Shown: piece after piece, positions 47,184 through 56,807 of the stretch | Layout of the letters: every line of letters begins with the position of its first letter | Numbering within the stretch: the stretch's first letter is position 1 | Source: Aaosphaeria pasadenensis | Taxonomy: Eukaryota > Ascomycota > Dothideomycetes > Pleosporales | Assembly (NCBI GenBank): GCA_022813625.1 | Contig: JAKLMB010000037.1 | Location: 279,952 to 343,951, forward strand | DNA: 64,000 bases | Reading direction: 5' to 3' | Notes under the pieces: model-generated | Seen by the model: only the letters and a program-made list of their open reading frames with translations | What the model was told of the DNA's origin: nothing | Database searches by the model: none | Translations under genes and position numbers: made by a program

Positions 47184-47948
47184 ACTACAAAGCGTAACGA
47201 GACTTGAGACTGCGAAAGTTCCTTATAGCTAAGAGCAAGTTGGAGATAGATTGCAACCCTGGAGTCGAGGGTGTTGATGTTCAAACCCTTTGTGATTGCG
47301 ACTGGACTAAGCTCGTATCAGTGAAATGTGGATCAAGAAGTGATAGGCATTCCGCGCCCAACGGAAAATTGCACTGCGGAGATAGTGGAACACGACTTTT
47401 GTTCAGTGTATGAGGCAAACGTCAGTGGGGTGAAACTTGGCAAATTCACGGTTTAGTAATTCTCCACAATGGAAGACAGCGAGGGAACTCCATGGGACAT
47501 TATCGGAAGCTGGGGATGTGCTCACTATGCCCGTTCTTGTCTAGTTTCACAGCGACCCGCCAAAGTGGGTTCTCTTCGGAGACTAGGGGCTAGAGGCCGA
47601 ATAGTAGACCATGGCCGATGGACTAGCTAACGACTTTTACGGTGACAAAGTGTTGGTTGCCGTCTCGATCGGCGGAAATGTTTTGGTTGTTCTTGATGGG
47701 ATGAGATAGTATAGGTATGCCGTCAACACTCAGCCATGAACTGCCGTGATTGCGACAGTATTCTTCTACTGAAACACTTTGTTATTGGGCAATATATAAG
47801 ATGAATACCAACCCTATATAGATCCGGGAATTTTCATCGCCTACCTATGTATCTCGAAGGAAAAGATCCTTGCCATCACAGAACTAGTCAATAATTCTTT
47901 CCCACTCTTCACTGTTCTCATATCTGCCGGTTTGCAGAACGATTCAAC
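47184..47948. promoter_or_regulatory. Divergent promoter of the Zn2Cys6 regulator and the aspartase gene
   Basis: 765 bp. It contains a perfect TTCCG-N7-CGGAA palindrome at 47350-47366, four HGATAR-type GATA sites on the plus strand (47244, 47341, 47380, 47704) and a TATATAA box at 47793-47799, about 150 bp upstream of the aspartase ATG. GATA sites would fit nitrogen catabolite control by an AreA-like factor, which is inference. Confidence 0.6.
47350..47366. promoter_or_regulatory. Candidate Zn2Cys6 binding palindrome (TTCCG-N7-CGGAA)
   Basis: CCG at 47352-47354 and CGG at 47362-47364 are separated by seven bases and extended symmetrically by TT/AA. Zn2Cys6 dimers bind paired CGG triplets with a protein-specific spacing. 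Its place between regulator and enzyme gene makes it a candidate operator. Confidence 0.4.
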
Positions 47949-49499
47949 ATGGCTGTCACTCAAACACCCAGAAAGGGGTCTTCACCATTAGCCACCCGCA
48001 CTGAGAAAGACAGCCTCGGTCAGCGAGAGCTCCCTAGCAATGCTCTCTACGGTATCAATACCGCTCGAGCATTCGAAAACTTTCCCTTCACAGGACGCTC
48101 GCTCGCATCATGTCCAGACTTCGTCCGTGCTTTCGCTATGGTAAAGCAGGCTGCAGCTCAAGCAAATGTTGAAATTGGAAGCCTGCCTGTAGAAAAGGGA
48201 AATGCCATCTCCGTAGCATGTGAAGAGCTCAGAGCTGGGAAACACGATGGCCACCTGATAGTGGATATGTTGGAAGGGTCAGGAGGCACATCTACCAATA
48301 TGAACTTCAACGAAGTTATCGCCAACGCAGCTGCACTATCAGCACAACAGCCCATCGGCGATTACAGCTTCGTTCACCCCAATGATCATGTCAACATGGG
48401 CCAATCAACCAACGATGTGCACCCAAGTGCCATGAAGCTGGCCCTTTACCACTGTATGGCTAACACCCCTTACGTTCTGTTCCAGCTGGCCGATGCCTTT
48501 GCCAAGAAGCGACAGGAGTATTCCTCGGTGCTTCGTCTTGGGCGAACGTGTCTCCAAGATGCACAGCCCATGACCTACGGTCAGCTCTTTGGAGGCTACG
48601 AGTCCGTTACTCGACGCCACGCCGAGCAACTCCAAACGCTTCGCAACCAATTTCTCACTCTTCCTTTGGGCGGAACGGCGATTGGGACCGGTTTTGGATC
48701 GAGGCCTGGCTACAAAGCAGCCGTATATCGGCACCTTTCCTCCATTGTGGGTGTCGGAATCAAACCAGCAGCGAATCCCTTTGATGGAATGCAAAACATG
48801 GACACATGTGCCCGGCTTTCGGCTGAGCTGCGTAACACTGCCAACTCAATATCTAAAATAGCCACCGACCTCATCACCCTTTCGTCTGGTCCTGGGGGTG
48901 GCATTGGGGAGCTAACTCTACCTCCCGTCCAGGCGGGATCGTCGATAATGCCGGGCAAAGTGAATCCAGTCATTCCTATGTCTGTCAACCAGAATGCTTT
49001 TGCCATTTCCGGAAACGACGCCACTATATCAATGGCCTGTCATCAGGGTATGCTTGAGATCAACCATTTCGAGATGGTGGTTTGCGATCGACTCATCGAC
49101 AGCATACATCTCCTCACCAACGGTGCGAACATGTTCCGCGTCAAATGTGTCGAGGGTATCGTGGCGAATGAGAAAATTTCTTACAGACACTTGCTCGATT
49201 CTAGTGCGTTAGCCACTGCCCTTGTACCAGCTTTGGGTTATGCCCAAGTTTCTAGAATCGTTCGTGAATCTATTGCGCAAAAGCGGCCATTCCTGGAGCT
49301 CGCTATCGAAGAAGGATGTTTGAAGGAGGGAGACCTTGTGTCAATCCTAGACAAGTCAGTACAGATAGATAGCGGCTCGTCAGTGGAGGAGAAACATGAG
49401 GCGACGAACGGCGCGAACGGTACTCATGCAGTCTCTGTCAAGACCAACAGTATTAAGGAGCATTTTAAATGTTCCGTAAGCGAAGTCAGCACAGTATAA
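47949..49499 (+). CDS. Aspartate ammonia-lyase (aspartase) of the class II fumarase/aspartase superfamily
   Basis: A single exon of 516 residues. The superfamily signature GSSIMPGKVNPVIP (residues 330-343) carries the catalytic Ser (S331) and substrate Lys (K337). Features favour aspartase over fumarase: NPV...NQ after the signature (fumarases have NPTQCE), GRTCLQDAQPMT (fumarases GRTHTQDATP) and the N-terminal REL PSNALYG...RAFENF block. The enzyme would convert L-aspartate to fumarate and ammonia, probably in the cytosol, as no targeting signal is seen. The 45-residue C-terminal tail after residue 470 is polar and not part of the fold. It is intronless while most neighbouring genes have several introns. 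It heads the plus-strand pair with the Ato-type transporter. Confidence 0.85.
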   Translation: MAVTQTPRKGSSPLATRTEKDSLGQRELPSNALYGINTARAFENFPFTGRSLASCPDFVRAFAMVKQAAAQANVEIGSLPVEKGNAISVACEELRAGKHDGHLIVDMLEGSGGTSTNMNFNEVIANAAALSAQQPIGDYSFVHPNDHVNMGQSTNDVHPSAMKLALYHCMANTPYVLFQLADAFAKKRQEYSSVLRLGRTCLQDAQPMTYGQLFGGYESVTRRHAEQLQTLRNQFLTLPLGGTAIGTGFGSRPGYKAAVYRHLSSIVGVGIKPAANPFDGMQNMDTCARLSAELRNTANSISKIATDLITLSSGPGGGIGELTLPPVQAGSSIMPGKVNPVIPMSVNQNAFAISGNDATISMACHQGMLEINHFEMVVCDRLIDSIHLLTNGANMFRVKCVEGIVANEKISYRHLLDSSALATALVPALGYAQVSRIVRESIAQKRPFLELAIEEGCLKEGDLVSILDKSVQIDSGSSVEEKHEATNGANGTHAVSVKTNSIKEHFKCSVSEVSTV

Positions 49500-50215
49500 A
49501 GCTACAGGATTCTCCGTGAAATCACTTTCACGTACGCGACTTAGGAAGAATTTCATTTAACACAAATACCTTGCGGCACGGTTTCTGACATGATAATCAC
49601 GGTCATATGGCCATCTCAGTGATTCTTCAAGTTTAAGATCGTCATAAGACGTCTTGAATAGCTTAAAATACTTCGAACACAGAATCGTACATGTTAATGA
49701 TAGAGCCCAACTACAGATATCTCTATATGTTTGTGATTACCTCTACGTGTTCAAATTTCCCATTTCATTAGCAGTTCACAACCACTCTTTTTGCGCACCT
49801 TGCGATTTCATTTAGTGAGCCTGCTTGTGATTCCAATGTGGATTCATTGGAATGAATTGAGGCTGCTCGGCCGCGACTAAGGCTACCCCACGGTTCGTTG
49901 ATCACAATTTGTGAGAAGTGCACTACCACATTAGTTTGACGGGGGACTTCGGACCTCCACAGTTCTGTAGACTAGAATATCATCTTCGCCTCGGTCGGCT
50001 ATCAAATTTGCCCGAGGGTTGCCCACTGTGCCACTGAACTGGCCAACAATGGCCAGGACGTGTGTAAGTACCTACCCTTACCAAAAGATCCTAATTTAAG
50101 TATCCATGCTATCCCAACTTTGATGTAACCAAAAAAATGTCAGAAGTATAAAATAGCACTCGACAGATATTGTTCCTGGGTGACTGAAAGCAAGTGTCTC
50201 CCTCATATTAACAAG
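49500..50215. other. Intergenic region
   Basis: About 715 bp between the aspartase and Ato genes. Contains a TGATAA site at about 49591. No gene seen. Confidence 0.45.
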
Positions 50216-51162
50216 ATGAGCCAAATTTCTATGCCCAGCAAGACATTATCACCCGGGAAGCTAGAAGAGGGCGATATGACCTACTCCCGAGAAGAAGGTC
50301 TCAGCCGAGTAGCTGGTCGGTTCGCAGATCCGGTCAGTTCATGATGGCTGCCATGTCAGATACTAGAAGTGGTGAAAACTGACCAACAATGAGTAGGCCC
50401 CGCTTGCGATGGGTGGATTCGCGACGTCTCTCATCACTGTCTGCTTCGCCATGATGAACCTCCGCGATGTTAGCATTCAAACTGTCAATATTGGTAACTT
50501 GTGCTTCGTGGCGAGCATTGGGCTACTCATATCTGCACAGTGGGAGATGGTTCGGGGCAATACGTTTTCTTACACGGTTCTCAGTGCATATGGTATGTAA
50601 GATCGAAATCGTTCCCTAATCTTGACTAAATCAAAAAGGCCTGTTCTATGGTGGCTATGGTTTCCTGTTACTCCCCACTCTCAATATCACCCAGTCTTAC
50701 GGTGGCCCCTTGGCGCCGGAGTACAATAATGCATTCGGGTTCTACATTCTGAGTAAGCCGGAATGAAAGAGATTTCTATTGACTATGAAACTAAAGATTA
50801 ACATATTGTGTAGTGTGGGGAGTTTTCAATACCTTTTTCCTCATCACCTCCACCGCCTAGTAAGCTACTCGAACAAATTGGGCGTTTTAATCCTAACTGC
50901 TATCGATTCCAGCAACTGTGTATACGTTCTTATCTTCGTCTGCTTGGAATGCTGCCTTCTCATTGATGGATCCTCCTACTTCATCCTAGCCAACGGCGAT
51001 CAAACTTCGTTCCTTCGCATGCAGCAAGTGTCTGGAGCATTTGGGTTGGTTGCTGGCCTTGCCGGCTACTATACTTGCGCTCATTACATGTGCGAGGAGG
51101 CTCTTCCATTTCGGCTTCCTATGGGCCAGTTGAAGAAACGAGGCAAGGCGCGAGATGATTGA
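50216..51162 (+). CDS. Gpr1/Fun34/YaaH (Ato) family acetate/ammonia transporter
   Basis: Five exons (50216-50332, 50397-50592, 50639-50752, 50814-50859, 50913-51162) give 240 residues with six predicted helices. The family opening ADPAPLAMGGFATSLI (a variant of the NPAPLGL motif), GGYGFLLLP and the AFGFYIL segment identify it. Exon 4 has only 46 bp, but phases are consistent. Family members form hexameric channels in the plasma membrane for acetate/succinate uptake or are linked to ammonia export (yeast Ato1-3). Next to an ammonia-releasing lyase, ammonia or organic-acid export is the more likely role, which is inference. Confidence 0.86.
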
Positions 51163-52340
51163 GGGAGGCTGATTTCCAAAATGCCAGAAGTTGCACTTCG
51201 ATTCTGAGATCGTCCTAAATATGAAGCGTTATTTTATGAAGAGTAAAGGAGGAATTTCCGTTCATTACCTTCGCTTATCGAAGAAGCTCTTGAAATGAGA
51301 AGTAACAAAAGCAAAGCGTGTACAAGATGGCAGTATAGGGGAGACAAACTAGCCACCGTATGGAAGAATTTATCAAGGCGGAATTGGCGTGTAGTTTAAA
51401 GTCTAACTTCGATGTTTCTGGTCAATATAATCTATAATACTACTGCGTATAGTCTCTAATATGCGTAGAAAATTAGTCAAAGTCAACGATTGTATCTCAG
51501 CAAAAGAATCGATACCTGTTGACAACACGTAGACTGCCATGCTCTTTCCTCGTGTAAATCATACTCAGGGCAGTTTATTGCTTTTGTTCATTTCAAACTA
51601 CATGATACGTACGTTGAGACTACGAACCTGAGATTAGTACACACCTTAGATCATTTCTTCTTTAACATTTTATACTCACTTGAAAGGGTTGAAACTATAG
51701 TAAAAGGTGTCGTTGCACAGCATATCCTCTTCTATACACAAATTAACTTTCTAGTCTGCATCAAATACTCAAATCTATTGAAAATATGGAAATGGTGTGA
51801 CCCATTCTCAATAGATTGTACATCTCTGAACAAGCGATAAGAGAATAACGAGTCAAAAGCATACCCTTCAGATTGTTGAAGAAGCATACCTATATGATCG
51901 AAGCATAGACTGCATTCTGCTAAATGGCCTTGACAATTCAATCCGACAACTAGCATGATACAATAAAATACGTCTTCAAGAACACTTCAGTCTCCTACGC
52001 AAATGTATGACTGCCATAGAATCGGAGCTTGCGGATTCAGGATGCTTATCGATGAAGTATTGAACATTAATCACTCCACTGTATCTTTGAGTACCTTCAA
52101 ATTCATCATCAGTGCATTAGATCCTATGTGTACACAAACTTTCTGTTTATTGTGCAGCTAGAACATGACTATTTTGCCCGCAGGATTTCTATCTGCTAGG
52201 CCCATCACCTTACACCTTCATGTAATGCGCAGAGATATACTACCCCAATTTTAACGATGAATTTAGCTAGCACGATTTTGAACTATAGTTGAAATATGTT
52301 GCATTTCAGCTGACAAACCGTGTACCAGCAAACTCCAAGG
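51163..52340. other. Convergent intergenic region, 1.2 kb
   Basis: Lies between the converging Ato and ACS-type MFS genes. AT-rich; no supportable gene or repeat. Confidence 0.45.
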
Positions 52341-54033
52341 TTAAGTAAGGTATCTGAACGGCTTAACAACAAAGATACCCCTCGTCGCGTCAGCCTCCTC
52401 CTTTTCATCCAGTCTGCGATTTTCCCTCTTGAGATAGAAGTGTAGGACTGTGCTTGCCACAATAGCCATCAGAGCCATCCCTGCATTGACACTAAATGCC
52501 AACACGAACCGAGGCGACGCATTATTAGGGTATAGGTAAGACCCGTAAATACTGCAGATTGTTGCAAGCGCGTTATTAAAAGCCAAAGCAGCAGCACGCT
52601 TTGACACAGGTCTATAGATAGTATTAGCTGTCCACACCATAGCCATGTTAAATCCTGTGTAAACTCCTGGGAGCATCAACATCGTTCCAGTGTACCTTGC
52701 CCCAACACTGGTAGCAGCAGCAGCAATGACAAATCCGATCAGTGCACAAGAAATAGGTAGTATGGTATGCCAGTATCGCTCCTGAACACGACCAGCGTTC
52801 CACGATACGGCTGCGCAGACAATACAGGCAAGAAGGTAGGGTGGTGCCGTAAGGAGGAGGGTGGTGATCCTGTTGTAGCCCAAGCTGGCGACCACCGTGG
52901 GAAAGAATGAGTTGATGGCGATGGCGCTAGCGGAACCATAGACAACGAAGACCAGGATCCAATTCATGGGGTCGCGGAGGAGGAGCTTGAAGCCGTCGAA
53001 GAGAGGCTGTTTTCCAGCTTCCTCAGCATTCCAGTCCTCCTCGCCAGCGGCATCTTCCTCCATCCTCCAACAAGCCATAGCTCTTTCCTCCTCAGAAAGC
53101 CACTTGGTATTTGCTGGGAAATCCGGCAGGACGAAAAATGCCGCAGCCGCTACCAAGACTGTCACTGAACCTTCCAAGATGAACACCCATCGCCACGCGA
53201 GTAGTCCTCGACGGCCGTCCATGCCGTCAGTGATTCCCGCCGCGATGAGTCCGGAAAAGGCACCTGAGAGCATGGAGCCTGAGTAGAAGAGTCCTGTGCG
53301 GAATCCAAGTTCACTGCGGACATACCACGCGGATAGGGTGGCAAGCGCTCCCGGATAGAAGGCGGCCTCGACGAAGCCAAGGAGAAAGCGGGTGACGACG
53401 AGGCCAGCAAAATTGTGGACGACACCGGAGCAGGCACAAAGGATACCCTTGAGGGATATTAGTCTTTGATTGTTTGGTAGAAGCGTTTAGAAAAGACAGA
53501 GGGTGGCATACCCAAGCAACCATGCAAGCAGAGAGATAGGCAGCAGGACGTCCAATTTTGGTGAGAAGCATGTTGGAAGGCACCTGCATAAGGATGTAAC
53601 CGACGAACAAAATGGAAACACAGGTCTTTCATCCATCGAGTTAGTGGAAATTCGATTTGCCTTTTACATCCTCAAGTACTTACTTGGAATTCGTTATTTT
53701 TTAACTTCAGATCAGCTTCCATGCCACCAAGTCTGGCAGCTCCGATGGCATTTCTAACCCATGTCAGTGGTGGTTTCGTGGATGAGCTATTTAGTCGCGA
53801 GATACTTACCTATCCAGGTAGTTCATGATGTAGATGAGTATCATCATAGGCAACAGGCGCATGTCAACTTTTCGAAGTACCTGTTTCTCCAAAGCCTTCA
53901 GCTCTTCGGGAGTCTTATCCTGGAGAACCGGCGGCAGCGGTCTCAGGACTTCAGTCCTTTCGTGGCTATCTTGCTTGACGTCGAGACTGTACGACGGGCA
54001 ATCGGCCGCCATCTCAGTCTTTTCGTCGGCCAT
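52341..54033 (-). CDS. MFS anion:cation symporter (DAL5/TNA1-type, ACS family)
   Basis: Four exons on the minus strand (53810-54033, 53684-53753, 53512-53625, 52341-53447) give 504 residues. The ACS signature is YIMNYLDRNAIGAARLGG in the first helix. FVGYILMQVPSNMLLTKIGRPA and the PALATLSAWY-like block FYPGALATLSAWY further place it in this family. The soluble linker around residue 260 is acidic (MEEDAAGEEDWNAEEA). ACS carriers import allantoate, nicotinate, pantothenate, dipeptides and carboxylates. In this cluster an anionic amino acid such as aspartate, or a C4 dicarboxylate, is a plausible substrate; that is inference. Divergent from nothing nearby; its promoter lies at 54034-55000. Confidence 0.86.
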
Positions 54034-55272
54034 AGAGGGCAGGCGTATGATAAATCGTAAAGAGTGAACAATTCTGAATTCTGAATAGGGAAAATAAAAG
54101 GAACAACGTTTTGGTGTTGAGGATGTTATGTGTAGAACTGAGTTTCTTTATTTCTGGACCCAGGGAGAGTATGAGACTTTATACAATCGTGATGTTCAAT
54201 ATGATGATTTTTTGAACGGAACGAGGCAGGCCGATCGCCATAGATTGCCAGAAGACCAATGTCACACTAGCGATTCCTAGGCAATTGCGGAGCAAGCCCA
54301 GATCCCCACGGGGTGCTAAGCTTAGCGGACAGCATTATCGGAGGGAGGGACAAGCCTCTGCGGGCACAGAACGTTAGCGGCCGACCGTCCATGGAGAAAG
54401 TGCGGGTGCCTGTGACGGTTTTGACGGAGACACAGACACGTAAATGACTAATTACCGTCCAATTGGTTGTTGCTTTCAGACCAACAGAATTGGGGCCGTG
54501 ATTGTACCTCGTAGCGTAGGCATAGATAAGGCGATCATTACTAGTTACCGGAGGTTTGATAGTGAAGATTTAGTTTAGCTCACCCTCGGCTTTTTCCTCC
54601 TAGCGGCCGTTGTTATAATTCTGTACATTCGATAAGACACCTATTAAGTGCAACTAAATTCGGTAGATTGAACTGCCTCAAATAATTTCCTCTTGAAGTT
54701 GGTCCTATCAAACTGGTATTGGGAATCTGGGACAAGTGCTTATCTACTCGATCAGTTGGCAATCCACTATCGAGCGACTAGCACCGGGTTTTATGTCTCT
54801 GCGTGGCCATCGCCTTAACTTCTTCGGACAAACAAATGAACTTCGTATCGACTAGAGCGCAAACCATGACCTAGAGATAACATCAACGTCGAGCCGAGGT
54901 ATCCCGACCAAAGTCGCAATGTTGGCGGAAAGATGTTCACCACGTTCCCATGCGAACACGAGACAATAGAAGAGTATCAGAGAGAAAGCAGAAGAATAGA
55001 CAAGCAAATGCACCCAATAACGCGGCGTATCAGAATCTCTTGCATTCATACCCTCTTACTTTGATGTGAGGCCCAATATCCATCGATATGCTCACGATAA
55101 GGTATGCGGTAATCTACCTTTTCCATTAGTCGACTGACAGGCGAAACAACTTATAATTAGTCTCCCTCAATTCAACAGGCAATTGAACACATCAATTCAT
55201 TCAGTTAATACTGCGCATGATTTTGTGGAACGTGAATTATCGACACTAATTCTCCTAAACCCCTAGCACCAC
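54034..55272. promoter_or_regulatory. Promoter region of the ACS transporter
   Basis: 1.24 kb between two minus-strand genes. GATA-type sites occur near 54521 (AGATAA), 54556 (TGATAG), 54629 (CGATAA) and 54872 (AGATAA). A 65-codon ORF (54852-55049, minus) with one hydrophobic segment is present but not supported as a gene. Confidence 0.4.
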
Positions 55273-56385
55273 CTACTCTGAAAAAGAGAAAAGCTTTGCT
55301 AATTCATTCGAATCATATCCCGCATTTAGCGCAAGCTGCAGCATGATGCGCGCCTTCTGTGGATTCAAATCTTGACTCCCATAGATGTTCCCCGTACCAT
55401 TGGTCTTCACAAATCCTCCCATCGTTCGCGACGACAGGACCACCTGCGTACCATATTCTCTAATCAGTTCATGGATCTCATCAAGACCTGCGGACGTCCA
55501 GCCGCCAGCTCCCACTCCTGCCAGTACCAGGCCTTCGGCACCCTTACCAACCGCGGAGCGAGCCATCTCGGGGTTTAAAGCTTGATAACCAAAAACAATA
55601 TCGACCTTGGGCAAGGAGGTACTCTGTGAGACGTTGAAAAAATGGTAGCCAACAGGTACTGCGGGACTGTAGAAGAAGTTGGGCTTCGCGTCGATGAAAG
55701 ATCCGAGGTCGCCTTGTTCCACTGCCTTAAAGGTATCCAGCCAGTTTGCGTTGGTCTTCGTGGCATAAAAGGCACTTGTGATCCGATCATTCAATACAAC
55801 CATAGTACCTCGACCAACAGCGCGAGGGTCCGCTGCGAGTGTTATAGCCTCTAACAAATTCAGGGGGCCATCAGCGCTGAGCCCAGTCGCAGGGCGCATA
55901 GACCCAACAATGACAATAGGCTTTTCAGACCTGAGAGTCAAATCCAGGAAGAAAGCAGACTCCTCAAGGGTGTCGGTTCCGTGCGTAATCACAATGCCCT
56001 GACAGTGCGGATCATCTAGCGCCATCTGTGCCTGCGCTGTGAGGTTGAGGAGAATCTCCGGAGTAATCTCACTGGAGTCAACATTGGCAACTTGAATGCC
56101 TTGGACGTTGGAGATGTTTTGAATCTCAGGCACCGCATCGATGAGGATTTGGATGCCTATCTGGCCGGCTTTGTAGCCAGTCAGATCAGTACTAGAGCCT
56201 GCAGAGCCGGCGATCGTACCGCCGGTGGCGAGAACTGTGATGTTTGGGAGGCTGCTGTTGTAATGCGGTCCATCTCGTGGGTGGAGAAAATGATGGGGGG
56301 CAGGGGGGCCAGTTGGGGCAGAGAAGACAGGACTTGAGCTGGCTAAGACGGAAAGGAAAAGGAAAAGGGCTGGTCTCAATAACAT
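55273..56385 (-). CDS. Secreted type II L-asparaginase
   Basis: A single exon of 370 residues from ATG 56385. The signal peptide is MLLRPALFLFLSVLASSS with cleavage near SPVFSAP. The two asparaginase signatures are present: ATGGTIAG (residues 53-60; first catalytic Thr T57) and ITHGTDTLEE (second catalytic Thr with Asp). MRPATGLSADGPLNLLEA and the C-terminal VVLSSRTMGGF complete the fold. Several N-glycosylation sequons (NSS, NIT, NIS, NLT, NVS) fit secretion. The enzyme hydrolyses external L-asparagine to aspartate and ammonia. The frame is open upstream to 56454, but Met24 starts the signal peptide, so I chose it. It shares a short divergent promoter with the chitinase. Confidence 0.93.
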   Translation of the reverse strand: MLLRPALFLFLSVLASSSPVFSAPTGPPAPHHFLHPRDGPHYNSSLPNITVLATGGTIAGSAGSSTDLTGYKAGQIGIQILIDAVPEIQNISNVQGIQVANVDSSEITPEILLNLTAQAQMALDDPHCQGIVITHGTDTLEESAFFLDLTLRSEKPIVIVGSMRPATGLSADGPLNLLEAITLAADPRAVGRGTMVVLNDRITSAFYATKTNANWLDTFKAVEQGDLGSFIDAKPNFFYSPAVPVGYHFFNVSQSTSLPKVDIVFGYQALNPEMARSAVGKGAEGLVLAGVGAGGWTSAGLDEIHELIREYGTQVVLSSRTMGGFVKTNGTGNIYGSQDLNPQKARIMLQLALNAGYDSNELAKLFSFSE

Positions 56386-56807
56386 GTTGTAGTTGGTATA
56401 ATATTCTTCAAGAGTACTATCAAAGATACTCCGTGCGTCATATTTTCTTTTCAATCCCTTTAGCTTTTATATATCTCTCAATACGCGATAGAGCCTCGCA
56501 TGTACTCACCTACCTAGCTCTAGTCCGGGGTTACGTTTAATTCAAGTCCAGTCAGTGTTTCTTCATCGGCCGGTGGCCCCAAAATCGAGGCTAATAGTCA
56601 CCTCGAGGAAACTGAAAACCCGCTGATTCTGTTTGACAGACGCTCCGACAATCTCAGCTAGGATGTAATGGTGTTGATGATGAACGATGGCGTCGGTAAA
56701 AAGTGGGTACTTAACCGACAGGTGCTATCTCAACACAGTAAGTGTTGACGGTACGAGTAATTGAACGAGTAGCTACGAGTAGTAGTAAGCCACCGCGCCT
56801 AACGTCG
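56386..56807. promoter_or_regulatory. Short divergent promoter of asparaginase and chitinase
   Basis: About 420 bp. On the asparaginase side, TGATAG (minus strand, about 56417) and CGATAG (about 56486) are GATA-type sites. No signal-peptide-like exon for the chitinase is visible in it. Confidence 0.45.

Noticed and set aside
47949..49499. Assignment of the lyase as a mitochondrial fumarase
   Set aside because: The motif after the GSSIMPGKVNP signature and the LQDA block fit aspartase, and no mitochondrial presequence is visible.
54852..55049. 65-codon minus-strand ORF with one hydrophobic segment
   Set aside because: Short, isolated, no family resemblance and no splice extension; not enough to call a gene.
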